Made by a program: the position numbers and the translations under genes. A stretch of DNA of 64,000 nt from positions 1 to 64,000 of the forward strand of contig NZ_LSGP01000026.1 in NCBI RefSeq assembly GCF_001611555.1, written 5' to 3'. The stretch comes from Anaerosporomusa subterranea (GTDB lineage: Bacteria > Bacillota > Negativicutes > Sporomusales > Acetonemataceae). This document shows positions 17,882 to 26,824 of the stretch, piece by piece. Within the stretch, counting starts at the first letter, position 1. Each line of letters begins with the position of its first letter. The notes beneath the pieces were generated by a model. That model did not search any database. It was not told the DNA's origin and saw only the letters and a list, made by a program, of their open reading frames with translations.

Positions 17882-18961
17882 TTGAATAGAATAGATATGA
17901 AAAAATTAGGGTTCACCGATAGGTTTGCGGCTGAATCTACTTTATATAATGGTCTTTATGTTGGGCGTGTTTTTTCTCAATCGAAAGATTTATATAAGGT
18001 AATGTGCGAAAACGGTGAAATGATGGCCGAGGTGTCCGGTAAATTTCGTTTTGAAGCGAAAACGCTATCTGATTTTCCGGCGGTAGGCGATTTTGTCATG
18101 CTTGACCGGGATGTAAGCGCAGACGGGAACGCCATTATTCATCATGTGCTTTCAAGAAAAAGCGTCTTTATCAGAAAGGCGGCAGGAACATCAAACGACG
18201 AGCAGGTTGTGGCGAGTAATATCGACACGGTTTTCATATGTATGTCGCTGAATAACGACTTTAATCTGCGTAGGTTGGAGCGTTACCTGTCCATCGCTTG
18301 GGATAGTGGAGCGGTTCCCGTTATCGTTTTGACTAAATCGGATTTATCTGACGATGTGGAACAAAAACTCCATGAAGTGGATACTGTCGCCGTTGGCGCC
18401 GATGTTCTTGTTACCACGGCCATGCATGAGGACGGCTATTTCCAGATAATGCGGTATATTAAAGACGGCCAAACAATCGCGTTTATCGGTTCATCAGGCG
18501 TTGGCAAGTCTACTCTTATCAATCGCTTAATTGGAGAAGATAAGCTGGATACCAAAGGACTTAGAAATGACGATAAAGGGAAGCACACGACCACAAGGCG
18601 CGAGCTTATTTTGCTAAAAAATGGCGGCATAGTCATTGACACGCCGGGAATGAGAGAGCTTGGCCTGGAAAGTGCTAATCTGTCTAAAACCTTTGCAGAT
18701 ATTGACGAGCTTGCGTTTATGTGTAAATTCCATGATTGTAAGCACGCCAGCGAACCGGGTTGTGCGGTGCAAAAAGCGATTTGCGACGGTACTCTTTCCG
18801 TCGAAAGGCTTTTAAGCTATCAAAAACTAAAGAAAGAGGCAAAATACGAGGGTCTTAATTTCAAGCAAATTGAAACTACGAAGCTGAATGAAATGTTTAG
18901 CGGTGTAGGTGGTATGAAGAACGCCCGAAGGTTTGCAAAAGGTAAAAGTCGGGAAAGGTAA
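17882..18961 (+). CDS. RsgA-like circularly permuted GTPase (element-borne)
   Basis: The 359-residue protein has an OB-like N-terminal domain, then GTPase motifs in permuted order: TKSD (about 151-154), P-loop GSSGVGKST (about 203-211), DTPGMREL, and a C-terminal zinc knuckle (Cys-x4-Cys-x-His...Cys around CKFHDCKHASEPGC). RsgA acts in late 30S subunit maturation. TTG 17882 follows CAGGAGG by eight bases. Its place in a mobile remnant and a leader peptide suggest an accessory, regulated paralogue, perhaps acting on stalled or drug-bound ribosomes (inference). Confidence 0.85.
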   Translation: MNRIDMKKLGFTDRFAAESTLYNGLYVGRVFSQSKDLYKVMCENGEMMAEVSGKFRFEAKTLSDFPAVGDFVMLDRDVSADGNAIIHHVLSRKSVFIRKAAGTSNDEQVVASNIDTVFICMSLNNDFNLRRLERYLSIAWDSGAVPVIVLTKSDLSDDVEQKLHEVDTVAVGADVLVTTAMHEDGYFQIMRYIKDGQTIAFIGSSGVGKSTLINRLIGEDKLDTKGLRNDDKGKHTTTRRELILLKNGGIVIDTPGMRELGLESANLSKTFADIDELAFMCKFHDCKHASEPGCAVQKAICDGTLSVERLLSYQKLKKEAKYEGLNFKQIETTKLNEMFSGVGGMKNARRFAKGKSRER

Positions 18962-19015
18962 AATCTTTAAGAAAGGAGATTGGCTTATCATCCTATATTA
19001 TTTGGAGTCGGTGTT

Positions 19016-19068
19016 ATGCGGAGCAAAGGCTATCGCATAACAAACATGCTGTGAGATAGCCTTTGCTC
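19016..19068 (+). promoter_or_regulatory. Second leader peptide and hairpin before CD3324-like gene
   Basis: A 12-codon frame (MRSKGYRITNML, 19016-19054) follows GGAGTCGG. It overlaps the left arm of a perfect 14-bp inverted repeat (19021-19034 with 19055-19068, GAGCAAAGGCTATC). A small stem CCTAAAA/TTTTAGG (19072-19091) then covers part of the next ribosome binding site. The arrangement suggests attenuation. Confidence 0.5.
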
Positions 19069-19100
19069 AATCCTAAAACTACAATTTTAGGAGGAGCATA

Positions 19101-19376
19101 ATGGGCTACAAGAACGCAGTTAGTGTATTTCCCGCCGATTTGTTAGAAGCAATACAACAGTATATTGACGGTGAATATATTTATATCCCACGAAAGGCAG
19201 AGAATAAAAAACGGTGGGGGAAAGTAAAAAACAGCAGGCAATATATTCAGGAACGCAACGAGATAATTTTTTCCCAGTATCAAGACGGTATTTCGGTTGA
19301 GGATATTGCAAGCTGTAATTACTTATCACCCAAAACAATCTACAAAATATTGGTTGATATGAAAAGTCAATGCTAA
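19101..19376 (+). CDS. CD3324-family small HTH protein
   Basis: This 91-residue protein starts NAVSVFPADLLEAIQQYIDG, continues GEYIYIPRKAENKKRWG and ends with a helix-turn-helix (YQDGISVEDIASCNYLSPKT-IYKIL), the pattern of CD3324 or Mor-like small regulators of clostridia. The target is unknown. ATG 19101 follows AGGAGG, which is partly enclosed in a small stem. Confidence 0.8.
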   Translation: MGYKNAVSVFPADLLEAIQQYIDGEYIYIPRKAENKKRWGKVKNSRQYIQERNEIIFSQYQDGISVEDIASCNYLSPKTIYKILVDMKSQC

Positions 19377-19383
19377 AGTGAGA

Positions 19384-19417
19384 GCGACATGGTGATTTTG
19401 CCGTGTCGCTTTTTTGT
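19384..19417 (+). terminator. Terminator after CD3324-like gene
   Basis: Stem GCGACATGG/CCGTGTCGC, then TTTTTTG. Confidence 0.85.
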
Positions 19418-19509
19418 TTCTGAATTATCTTGTAGGGTGCATTGTAATAATATAACTACTATAATTGATTTATAGCAGCAAGATAAAGGATTAACGGAGG
19501 AAGAATATT

Positions 19510-20235
19510 ATGTACACATTTACAAATCAATTTATTTCCAGTCAGAATAACATGGAATTTTTGAAAGCTACCATGATGGGGCCTAATGCCATGCGAGTAG
19601 CAGAGGAATTAGCGTCATGCCTAAACGTCAATGAGAATATGCGTATACTTGACCTCGGTTGTGGGTGCGGTCTTTCCACGCTCTTGCTGACACAAAAATA
19701 CGGCGCAAAAGTTTTCGCCGCCGACTTGTGGATTTCACCGACTGAAAACTATGAGCGTTTCAAATCTATCGGGATTGACGATAAAGCCGTTCCGATTTCA
19801 GTAGACGCGACCAAAGGATTGCCTTTCGCAAACGGATATTTTGACCTGTTGTTTACTGTGGACGCTTACCATTATTTCGGTGATACGGCGGAAATGCTCC
19901 CGTCGCTCATTCCTTTTGTGAAAAAGGGCGGCTATATCGCCGTGGCTATTCCCGGCTTAAAATACGAATTTGGGAAAAATGTTCCCGATGATATGCAGCC
20001 GTTTTGGAATAGCGAGATGGAAAGAACCCTGCACTCTCTTGATTGGTGGAAAGATTTGTGGAAGAGGGCCGAGGGCATTGAAATGGTGGACAGCTGCGAA
20101 ATGGCCTGTTGCAGACAGGCGTGGAAAGAATGGCAGACCGGTTATCATCCCATTGTCGCTGAGGACATCAAAATGATGGAGGCTGAGGGCGGAAAGTATT
20201 TTAATCTTGTTCAGTTGATTGCTAAAGTCATTTGA
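19510..20235 (+). CDS. Class I SAM-dependent methyltransferase
   Basis: The 241-residue protein has motif I ILDLGCGCGLSTLLL (residues about 45-59), motif II AADLW, and motif IV region YFDLLFTVDAYHYFGD followed by VKKGGYIAVAIPG. The substrate is not visible from the sequence. ATG 19510 follows CGGAGGA. It belongs to the cargo of the mobile remnant. Confidence 0.88.
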   Translation: MYTFTNQFISSQNNMEFLKATMMGPNAMRVAEELASCLNVNENMRILDLGCGCGLSTLLLTQKYGAKVFAADLWISPTENYERFKSIGIDDKAVPISVDATKGLPFANGYFDLLFTVDAYHYFGDTAEMLPSLIPFVKKGGYIAVAIPGLKYEFGKNVPDDMQPFWNSEMERTLHSLDWWKDLWKRAEGIEMVDSCEMACCRQAWKEWQTGYHPIVAEDIKMMEAEGGKYFNLVQLIAKVI

Positions 20236-20325
20236 ATGGCGACCACATAATAAGAATCCTGCCGCTTGACGGTCAACAAAAAAACAGTGCGGCGGCGGGT
20301 CATTCTCCATGCCTAACTGACTGAC

Positions 20326-20346
20326 CTCTGGACATTTTGTCCAGAA
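20326..20346. repeat. Palindrome copy 3
   Basis: CTCTGGACA-TTT-TGTCCAGAA, the same palindrome as at 17196 and 17570, located between the methyltransferase gene and the recombinase remnant. Confidence 0.75.
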
Positions 20347-20356
20347 GCGGCAGAAC

Positions 20357-20400
20357 GGCAAAAAAAGCGGACGGTTTAATCACCGTCTGCTTTTTTTGCC
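20357..20400 (+). terminator. Terminator after methyltransferase
   Basis: A long stem GGCAAAAAAAGCGGACGGT pairs with ACCGTCTGCTTTTTTTGCC with one G-T pair. Confidence 0.8.
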
Positions 20401-20450
20401 CCCTTTTCACGTTGCAAAGCCCGGATATACGCCCATGCTGTTTCCATGAA

Positions 20451-21094
20451 AACCGGCCGGAACTGATACGCGATATTGAAAAGGGCCTGATTTCAAAGGT
20501 TGTCGTTTACAAGCTGGACAGGATCAGCCGTTCCATTCTGGACTTTGCGAATATGATGGAGTTATTCCAAAAATACAACGTCGAGTTTGTATCGTCCACG
20601 GAAAAGTTTGACACAAGCGCTGTCATAGGCGGGTGGATAACATCGAAAGCTGTGAGGGTTGCGGTACGCTCCGAACAGATGAGTTTGAACAATCCATCTA
20701 TACGCAAATGGTAATTAAAATGGCTGAGTTTCAAACTTTAACCGGCGGCGATCCCGCGAAAGCCAATCCAAAGCTGACCGCGCTGAATGTGCAGCTTGCA
20801 CAGGCCGAGGCCGAGATTGAAAAGCTGATAAACGGCTTGATGGGCGCGAACACCGTTTTGTTGTCCTACGCCAACGGCAAAATCGAGGAACTGGATGCGA
20901 AGCGGCAAACGATTATGAAGGAGATAGCCGATTTAAGCGCCGAGGCCGTTTCCCCGGATAGGATAGCCCGGATTTCCGAGCTTCTGGATAACTGGGACAA
21001 TATCAGCTTTGAGGACAGGCGGGAGGTTGCCGACGGTATGATTTCCCAAATCAAGGCCACAAACGAGGATTTAGACATCGTTTGGAAAATCTGA
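20451..21094 (+). pseudogene. Large serine recombinase, internally deleted
   Basis: Bases 20451-20620 encode the late part of the resolvase domain (RPELIRDIEKG, VVVYKLDRISRSILDFANMM, VEFVSSTEKFDTS). From about 20640 a different frame encodes the far C-terminal part with the coiled-coil region and the ending DRREVADGMISQI-KATNEDLDIVWKI. The catalytic N-terminus, the remainder of the resolvase domain and the recombinase domain are missing. The two pieces were joined by a deletion, so the integrase of this element is dead. Confidence 0.85.
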
Positions 21095-21176
21095 TTTTTT
21101 TACGTCATCTTTGTACCGTTGTTAACCGATGTAATAGTCAGTTGATAGTTTTTATATTGACCCACTGGTAATGTTG

Positions 21177-21288
21177 TTGACAGCAGAAAATTGATGTAGT
21201 ATAGTTTGTTTAACATAACATTACGTTGCTGATCAGATAACTGAAGGCAAGACGAATCTTTCGTCTTGCCTTCAGTTATTTTTTTGTT
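21177..21288 (+). ncRNA. Candidate small RNA with own promoter and terminator
   Basis: TTGACA (21177-21182), 17-bp spacer, TATAGT (21200-21205) is a consensus-like promoter. A perfect 16-bp stem (21241-21256 with 21260-21275) followed by a long T run ends the transcript at about 21287. The expected RNA of about 76 nt has no ribosome binding site or frame. It could also be a leader of the importer operon that always terminates. Confidence 0.55.
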
Positions 21289-21482
21289 GAAGAAACTGAT
21301 CAAATCGCTATTACATTTAAAAGGGAGTTGATTAACGGGAGTAATAGTCGGAAAAATGGCAAGAACCGATTTAACAAAAGGGGGTAATGACGGGAAGTCT
21401 TCTGCAAATCTTGATTCACAGTGCTGCTATTATATTCTACATACGAAATAAGCGGATAAGTATTTGAATAGGAGAGATGATT

Positions 21483-22652
21483 ATGCCAAACACAAAATTA
21501 AAGTTATCTTTTGTAGTTTCTATACTGGCACTATTGCTGATCTTTGTGACTGGATGCAGCAAGCAAGAAACCAAGGCGGAGAAAAAAGGCGAGGAGGATT
21601 TTTACATCGGTGTTAGTGCTCCCTTCACTGGTGACAATGCCGAATATGGGGCGCAGTGGAAACGCGGCTTTGAAATTGCACTGGAGGAGATAAACTCCAA
21701 AGGCGGCATCAAGGGGAAACAACTCAAATTGATTTTTGAGGATAGCCAAAGCGACCCTAAACAGGCGGTAAATATAGCACAGAAATTTACTAAAGATAAT
21801 AGGATCTTGGCGACACTCGGAGATTTTACAACTCCGGCGACATGGGCAGCTTCGCCGGTTTATCAGAGTGCAGGGCTGGTTCAGTTGGCCGTTACGCCAT
21901 CGCATGTTGAACTTACCAAACCCGGCGACTATATTTTTCAGTTGAATGCAACCGATTATGACAGGTCAAGATGGTTGGTTGAAGTTGCAGTAAACCGTTT
22001 CCATCCAAAGAAAGTGGCATTGCTATATTTGAACAATGACTATGGCAAGGGTGGCAGGGACAATATTAAAGATTTGTTCGCTAAGAAAAATGTTGAAATA
22101 GTTGCCTCTGAGACGTATTTGGGAACAGATAAAGACTTTAAGGCACAGATTACAAATATTAAAGCTGCCAATCCCGACTTGATCGCGCTTGTTTCCTACT
22201 ATACTGATGCCGCGGCCATTGCGAAACAAACGCGTGATCTGGGAATTAACGTACCGTTTGTTGCTTTGCCGTCAGTCCACAATCCTTCGTTGTTAAGTCT
22301 GGGCGGCAGTTCTGTGGAAGGCCTGACAACCCTAGCTCTGTTTAACTTGGAGAAACCTTCTCCTGTTCTGAAAAATTTCATTGAAAAACATAAGGCGAAA
22401 TTTGGCGGGAAAGATGTTGATAGTTTCACCGTGCTTGCGTATGATGCAGTGAAGCTTTTGGCTAATGCTATTGAACAGAGTGACGGAAGCAGAAAATCCA
22501 TACGTGATGCACTGGCTAAAACCAAGGATTTCCCGGGTGCATCCCAAGAAAAAATAACATATAGCGATAAGCGTCAGTTGGAAAATGTCGTGTTATATCC
22601 AATCATTGTTAAAGACGGTAAATTTGTACCGGTGCCGGCGCTGACGAACTAA
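21483..22652 (+). CDS. Liv-type ABC transporter substrate-binding lipoprotein
   Basis: The 389-residue protein has a lipoprotein signal with lipobox VTGC, then the periplasmic binding fold of the branched-chain amino acid family (YIGVSAPFTGDNAEYGAQW, GGIKGKQLKLIFEDSQSDP, and KKVALLYLNNDYGKG). ATG 21483 lies eight bases after GGAGA. It is the first gene of a nine-gene operon. The family binds branched amino acids but also amides, urea and aromatic acids, so the ligand is open; the downstream creatininase-like enzyme suggests an amide. Confidence 0.92.
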   Translation: MPNTKLKLSFVVSILALLLIFVTGCSKQETKAEKKGEEDFYIGVSAPFTGDNAEYGAQWKRGFEIALEEINSKGGIKGKQLKLIFEDSQSDPKQAVNIAQKFTKDNRILATLGDFTTPATWAASPVYQSAGLVQLAVTPSHVELTKPGDYIFQLNATDYDRSRWLVEVAVNRFHPKKVALLYLNNDYGKGGRDNIKDLFAKKNVEIVASETYLGTDKDFKAQITNIKAANPDLIALVSYYTDAAAIAKQTRDLGINVPFVALPSVHNPSLLSLGGSSVEGLTTLALFNLEKPSPVLKNFIEKHKAKFGGKDVDSFTVLAYDAVKLLANAIEQSDGSRKSIRDALAKTKDFPGASQEKITYSDKRQLENVVLYPIIVKDGKFVPVPALTN

Positions 22653-22663
22653 TGAGGTGCTAA

Positions 22664-23536
22664 ATGATTTTACAGCAGTTAGTAAACGGATTGGCCCTTG
22701 GCAGTATGTATGCGCTGCTTGCCGTAGGTTTTTCGCTGATATGCGGAATCATGCGCATGATCACCTTCGCTCATGGTGAGGTATTCATGATCGGCGCATA
22801 TGCGGGCCTGTTATCGGTATTTCTTTGGGGTAATAATTTATTGATCGGCTTTCTGATCGCTGTTTTGGTGGCCGCGGCGCTTGGCTTACTTACCGAGCGC
22901 CTGGCTTTCAGGCCATTTATTGGCGGTTCTGACCTGACACCAGCGTTAATTACGATTGGCCTGTCGATTATGCTGCAGGATATTGTCTTACTGGCGGTAG
23001 GGGCGGATACCAAACCGTTCCCGGTAAAATTGGATATTTTTCGCTTAAATATTGGCGATACGGTTATTTCCGGACTAGACATTTTGGTGTTGAGCGCATC
23101 GATACTTCTTATCGGATTATTGCATTTGTTTATTTACCACACCCGTTGGGGACTGGCCCTGCAGGCCACGGCGCAAAACAGGGATGCTGTCAGTCTGATG
23201 GGCATTCGCCCGACTTTGATTATGGCTATGGCATTTGCTATTGCATCTGCTCTTGCGGGAGCAGCCGGTATTTTGGTTGGAGTATATTACAATGCTTTCT
23301 ATCCGAGAATGGGTGTAATCATGTCGTTAAAAGCCCTGTCAGCGGCAACTCTCGGCGGAATCGGCAATCCATCCGGGGCCATACTTGGCGGGCTGCTTCT
23401 GGGCATACTGGAAAGCTTGGCTGTGGCCATAGTATCGACCAGCTACAAAGATGTTATTGCCTTTGCCATCCTTATTGCTGTGCTGTTGATTCGGCCTCAA
23501 GGCTTATTAGGTAAAGCACAGGGGGATAGAGCATGA
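22664..23536 (+). CDS. livH: Liv-type ABC permease (LivH family)
   Basis: The 290-residue membrane protein has about eight helices and the LivH features QQLVNGLALGSMYALLAVGFS at the start and ALSAATLGGIGNPSGAILGG near the end, the latter being the contact loop for the ATPase. It starts 11 bases after the binding-protein gene and forms the transport path together with LivM. Confidence 0.93.
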   Translation: MILQQLVNGLALGSMYALLAVGFSLICGIMRMITFAHGEVFMIGAYAGLLSVFLWGNNLLIGFLIAVLVAAALGLLTERLAFRPFIGGSDLTPALITIGLSIMLQDIVLLAVGADTKPFPVKLDIFRLNIGDTVISGLDILVLSASILLIGLLHLFIYHTRWGLALQATAQNRDAVSLMGIRPTLIMAMAFAIASALAGAAGILVGVYYNAFYPRMGVIMSLKALSAATLGGIGNPSGAILGGLLLGILESLAVAIVSTSYKDVIAFAILIAVLLIRPQGLLGKAQGDRA

Positions 23537-23537
23537 A

Positions 23538-24551
23538 ATGAACTCACATAAATTATTAATAGGACTTAGCGCATTTCTTGGGGCGGGCGCAATGCTTTTA
23601 ATCCCTGAGTTGATTGACGATGAGTATGTTTACCATCTGCTTGTTATGGCAAATATATATGTTCTTCTTGCCGTAAGCCTGAATCTGTTAATTGGCTATA
23701 CAGGGCTGTTTTCACTGGGCCACGCGGCTTTTTACGGTATAGGGGCATATACATCGGCTTTGCTGGCTACAAAGCTTGGCGTTCCTTTTGCACTGGCGCT
23801 GCCAGCCAGCGGGGTTGTAACTGCAATTTTTGGTGTCGCCGTCGGTTTCCCGGCGCTACGGCTGCAGGGCATTTTTCTAGCCATTGGCACACTTGGCTTT
23901 AATGAAATTATTCGCTTGGTGATGATCAATACTGATTCTATAGGCGGCTCATCGGGTATAGCGGGGATTCCCAAGCCTTCTCTATTCGGTTACAGTATTG
24001 CAAGCTCAGAGACGTATTACCTTTTTTCCAGTCTGCTGGTTATTTTCGTATTGATTGTCTTAAGGCGTTTGTTGAATGGCCGCCCAGGGCGGGCACTGAT
24101 TGCGATTCGTGACAACGAAATGGCGGCAAAGGCGATGGGTATCAATGTTACCCGCTATAAAATTGCTATTTTTGGCATATCGTCATTTTTAGCGGGAGTT
24201 TCCGGTAGCTTATTCGCTTATTATATCACCTATGTCAGCCCTGATAATTTTACAACTGCGGAATCTTTTGCGATTGTGGCTATGGTAGCTCTTGGAGGAA
24301 TGGGGAATCTGTTCGGCTCTGTTGTAGGAGCAGTAGTGCTTAGTATCATACCCGAGATGTTCAGATTCCTTGGGGAATTCAGGAGTATCATTTATGGCTT
24401 GACCCTTATACTGATTATGTATCTGCTGCCGCAAGGAATATTGGGGTGGTGCCCTGCAGTAATCAAAAAGCTTGCGCGTGCTGACACTCATGTACGTTTC
24501 GCGGAATCCGCAGGGGAGGTGAAGTCCAATGGCGCTGATTCAGGCAAATAA
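23538..24551 (+). CDS. livM: Liv-type ABC permease (LivM family)
   Basis: The 337-residue permease has NIYVLLAVSLNLLIGYTGL, SLGHAAFYGIGAYTSALLA and the ATPase contact loop AIVAMVALGGMGNLFGSV. Its gene starts just behind livH, and its end overlaps livG by 23 bases, so the importer genes are tightly coupled. Confidence 0.93.
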   Translation: MNSHKLLIGLSAFLGAGAMLLIPELIDDEYVYHLLVMANIYVLLAVSLNLLIGYTGLFSLGHAAFYGIGAYTSALLATKLGVPFALALPASGVVTAIFGVAVGFPALRLQGIFLAIGTLGFNEIIRLVMINTDSIGGSSGIAGIPKPSLFGYSIASSETYYLFSSLLVIFVLIVLRRLLNGRPGRALIAIRDNEMAAKAMGINVTRYKIAIFGISSFLAGVSGSLFAYYITYVSPDNFTTAESFAIVAMVALGGMGNLFGSVVGAVVLSIIPEMFRFLGEFRSIIYGLTLILIMYLLPQGILGWCPAVIKKLARADTHVRFAESAGEVKSNGADSGK

Positions 24552-25299
24552 TATCAGTAAACAGTTTGGCGGCATCGCTGCTTTGAAAAGTATCAACATA
24601 GAAGTTGAGCAGGGAGAAATAAGAGGATTGATTGGTCCAAACGGGGCTGGTAAAACAACGTTCTTTAACGTTCTTGCCGGTAATTACACGCCAACCGCGG
24701 GGACGCTGCTTTTTGCCGGTTCTGATATAGGCAAGCTGTCGATTCATGAGCGGGTTTCGTTGGGAATCGTACGGACCTTCCAGAATATTAGACTTTTTTC
24801 TTCTATGACGGTATTGGATAATGTAAAAATGGGATACCATGCCAGAACCTCCTCCGGCTGGTTGGCGACAGCTATAGGGCGCCGATGGGTATTTGACGAG
24901 GAAAAGCGGCTTAAGGAGAATGCAATTTCCCTACTTGAGCGGTTTGGCATTGAACGAATAGCGGATGAACAAGTTGGCAATTTATCATACGGACATCAGC
25001 GCAGAGTTGAGATCGCCCGTGCCATGGCGGCAAAGCCTAAACTCTTGCTTCTGGATGAACCGGCTGCGGGAATGAACGATACGGAAGGCCAGGAATTAGT
25101 CAGGCATATACGCGACATTAGGGATCAAGGTGTAACGATTATTATCGTGGAACATGATATGCGGGTCGTAATGTCCGTCTCAGACCACATTTCCGTTTTG
25201 GCGCATGGCGAGATTATTGCAGAAGGCGAACCTGAAGCTATACAAGGCAATCAGCGTGTCAACGAGGAGTATCTGGGAAAGGGGAGCGCAGCATGCTGA
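24529..25299 (+). CDS. livG: Liv-type ABC ATPase (LivG family)
   Basis: The 256-residue ATPase has Walker A GPNGAGKTT, a LivG-like signature LSYGHQRRVEIARAM, Walker B LLLLDEPAAGMN and switch VEHDM. ATG 24529 follows GGGGAGGTG. It drives uptake with LivF. Confidence 0.95.
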   Translation: MALIQANNISKQFGGIAALKSINIEVEQGEIRGLIGPNGAGKTTFFNVLAGNYTPTAGTLLFAGSDIGKLSIHERVSLGIVRTFQNIRLFSSMTVLDNVKMGYHARTSSGWLATAIGRRWVFDEEKRLKENAISLLERFGIERIADEQVGNLSYGHQRRVEIARAMAAKPKLLLLDEPAAGMNDTEGQELVRHIRDIRDQGVTIIIVEHDMRVVMSVSDHISVLAHGEIIAEGEPEAIQGNQRVNEEYLGKGSAAC

Positions 25300-25997
25300 A
25301 AATCGCTAATCTTAAGGCCAGCTACGGAAAAATCCGGGCGGTGCACGAAGTAAGCTTAGAGGTAGGGCAGGGTGAACTTGTTACATTGATTGGCGCGAAT
25401 GGAGCCGGAAAATCAACTACACTCAAGAGCATAGTGGGACTGGTTCAAGAACGGGAAGGCGAAATTTTTTTTAAAGGCAAAAACATTTCCCAAATCGCCC
25501 CGCATAAAGCGTTGGATGCAGGGATAGCTCTTGTTCCTGAAGGCCGTTGGATTTTTCCTGACATTACTGTGGAAGAAAATTTGCGATTGGGCGCTTTCTA
25601 CCAGTCGAAAAATAAAGTCCAAGAACTTTTAGCAGAGCAGTATGCATTATTTCCTATCCTACGAGAAAGAAGAAATCAGAAAGGTGGGACGCTGAGCGGC
25701 GGTGAACAGCAAATGTTAGCCATTGGCCGCGCTCTGATGTCTCAGCCGGAACTCTTGCTGCTTGACGAGCCATCTTTGGGATTGGCACCTATCTTAGTTA
25801 ATACAGTTTTTCAACTCATTAAGCAAATTAATCAACGCGGTATAGCCGTGCTGTTGGTGGAGCAGAATTCCACTATGGCCCTTGGTATAGCTGATCGCGG
25901 TTATGTACTGGAATTAGGGCGAATCGTTTTAGCTGGCGCTAGTACAGAACTGTTAGATAACAAAAGGGTTCAATCGGCATATTTGGGGATAGCGTGA
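25293..25997 (+). CDS. livF: Liv-type ABC ATPase (LivF family)
   Basis: The 234-residue ATPase has Walker A GANGAGKST, signature LSGGEQQMLAIGRALM, Walker B LLLLDEPSLGLAP and switch LVEQN. It overlaps livG by seven bases. Confidence 0.95.
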   Translation: MLKIANLKASYGKIRAVHEVSLEVGQGELVTLIGANGAGKSTTLKSIVGLVQEREGEIFFKGKNISQIAPHKALDAGIALVPEGRWIFPDITVEENLRLGAFYQSKNKVQELLAEQYALFPILRERRNQKGGTLSGGEQQMLAIGRALMSQPELLLLDEPSLGLAPILVNTVFQLIKQINQRGIAVLLVEQNSTMALGIADRGYVLELGRIVLAGASTELLDNKRVQSAYLGIA

Positions 25998-26824
25998 TGA
26001 ACAAGAGCATAGACAGAGAAACTATTATTGCAGAGGCTAAGCAGTTTGGTGCGGAGCTTGTTGGCATAGCACCTGTATCAAGATGGAAAGAATATGGAGA
26101 CCTCGCGACTGAATACCATCCAGATCGTGTTTGGCCGGCGGCTAAATCCGTAATTGCCATAGGCATGCCGGTATGGCTGCCGATTGTTGATACTGCGCCA
26201 TCAAATCTTGGACGCGAGTTATACGATACGGTGAATCTACTTTTGGATCAGGTGGCGTATAAGCTTGCTGCGTATTTGAATCGAAACGGATGTCCAGCCA
26301 TTAGCATCCCGCGAGATGGCTATGGTGATGTTGAAATGCTGCTAACAAAGCCGATTGCCGCTTTTTCTCACGTATGGGCGGCGAAATACGCTGGTTTGGG
26401 AACAATCGGCTGGAACCATACTTTGCTTACACCGCAGTACGGGCCCCGTATCAGGCTGGTTTCCGTATTGAGCGGAGTGGAACTGGAACCGGATGCGGTA
26501 CATAGCGATGATTTTTGTTCCCGCTGTATGCTGTGCAAAAAAAATTGCCCTGTTGGCGCTATTTCAGGCAATGAAAAGTATGCTCACCTTGATCGAATTG
26601 CCTGTGCCCGCAATGGGGTTACGCTGAGACAAACATGCCGTAATCCCTGTAATCGATGTATAAAAGTCTGCCCAATAGGAGCGGATAGAAAGCTTTATGA
26701 CAGCGTGAATGTCAGTAAATATTTTGATGTCTCAAAGGTAGACAAAGCGCAATTCGCCAGTTGGAAGCATATACGAAGCCATGGCGGGCGCCGAATAGAA
26801 GGAGAGGACAAAGAATATGAGTGA
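25997..26824 (+). CDS. Double-cluster [4Fe-4S] protein (QueG-like)
   Basis: The 275-residue protein has an N-terminal region like epoxyqueuosine reductase (AKQFGAELVGIAPVSRW, GLGTIGWNHTLLTPQYGPRI) and two 4Fe-4S motifs, CxxCxxCxxxCP in FCSRCMLCKKNCP and a second in CRNPCNRCIKVCP. It lacks the C-terminal HEAT-like part of true QueG and is about 100 residues shorter, so it is not simply the tRNA enzyme. It overlaps livF by one base and the next gene by eight. It probably moves electrons for, or reduces a substrate of, this operon (inference). Confidence 0.8.
   Translation: MNKSIDRETIIAEAKQFGAELVGIAPVSRWKEYGDLATEYHPDRVWPAAKSVIAIGMPVWLPIVDTAPSNLGRELYDTVNLLLDQVAYKLAAYLNRNGCPAISIPRDGYGDVEMLLTKPIAAFSHVWAAKYAGLGTIGWNHTLLTPQYGPRIRLVSVLSGVELEPDAVHSDDFCSRCMLCKKNCPVGAISGNEKYAHLDRIACARNGVTLRQTCRNPCNRCIKVCPIGADRKLYDSVNVSKYFDVSKVDKAQFASWKHIRSHGGRRIEGEDKEYE

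Larger units (their letters stand above)
16390..21094 (+). mobile_element. Remnant of an integrative/conjugative element
   Basis: This block holds a ParB-like protein, an RsgA-like GTPase, a CD3324-family regulator, a methyltransferase and a broken large serine recombinase, the kind of right-end module found on Tn1549-like elements of Firmicutes (recalled association). Relaxase, coupling protein and conjugation genes are missing and the recombinase is deleted, so the element is not self-mobile. Exact ends could not be set; no attachment repeats were found. Confidence 0.7.

Noticed and set aside
16390-21094. A complete conjugative transposon
   Set aside because: No relaxase, coupling ATPase, VirB4-like gene or intact integrase is present in the interval.
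25997-26824. Naming this gene queG
   Set aside because: It lacks the C-terminal HEAT-like region and is much shorter, and the context is an importer operon, not tRNA modification.
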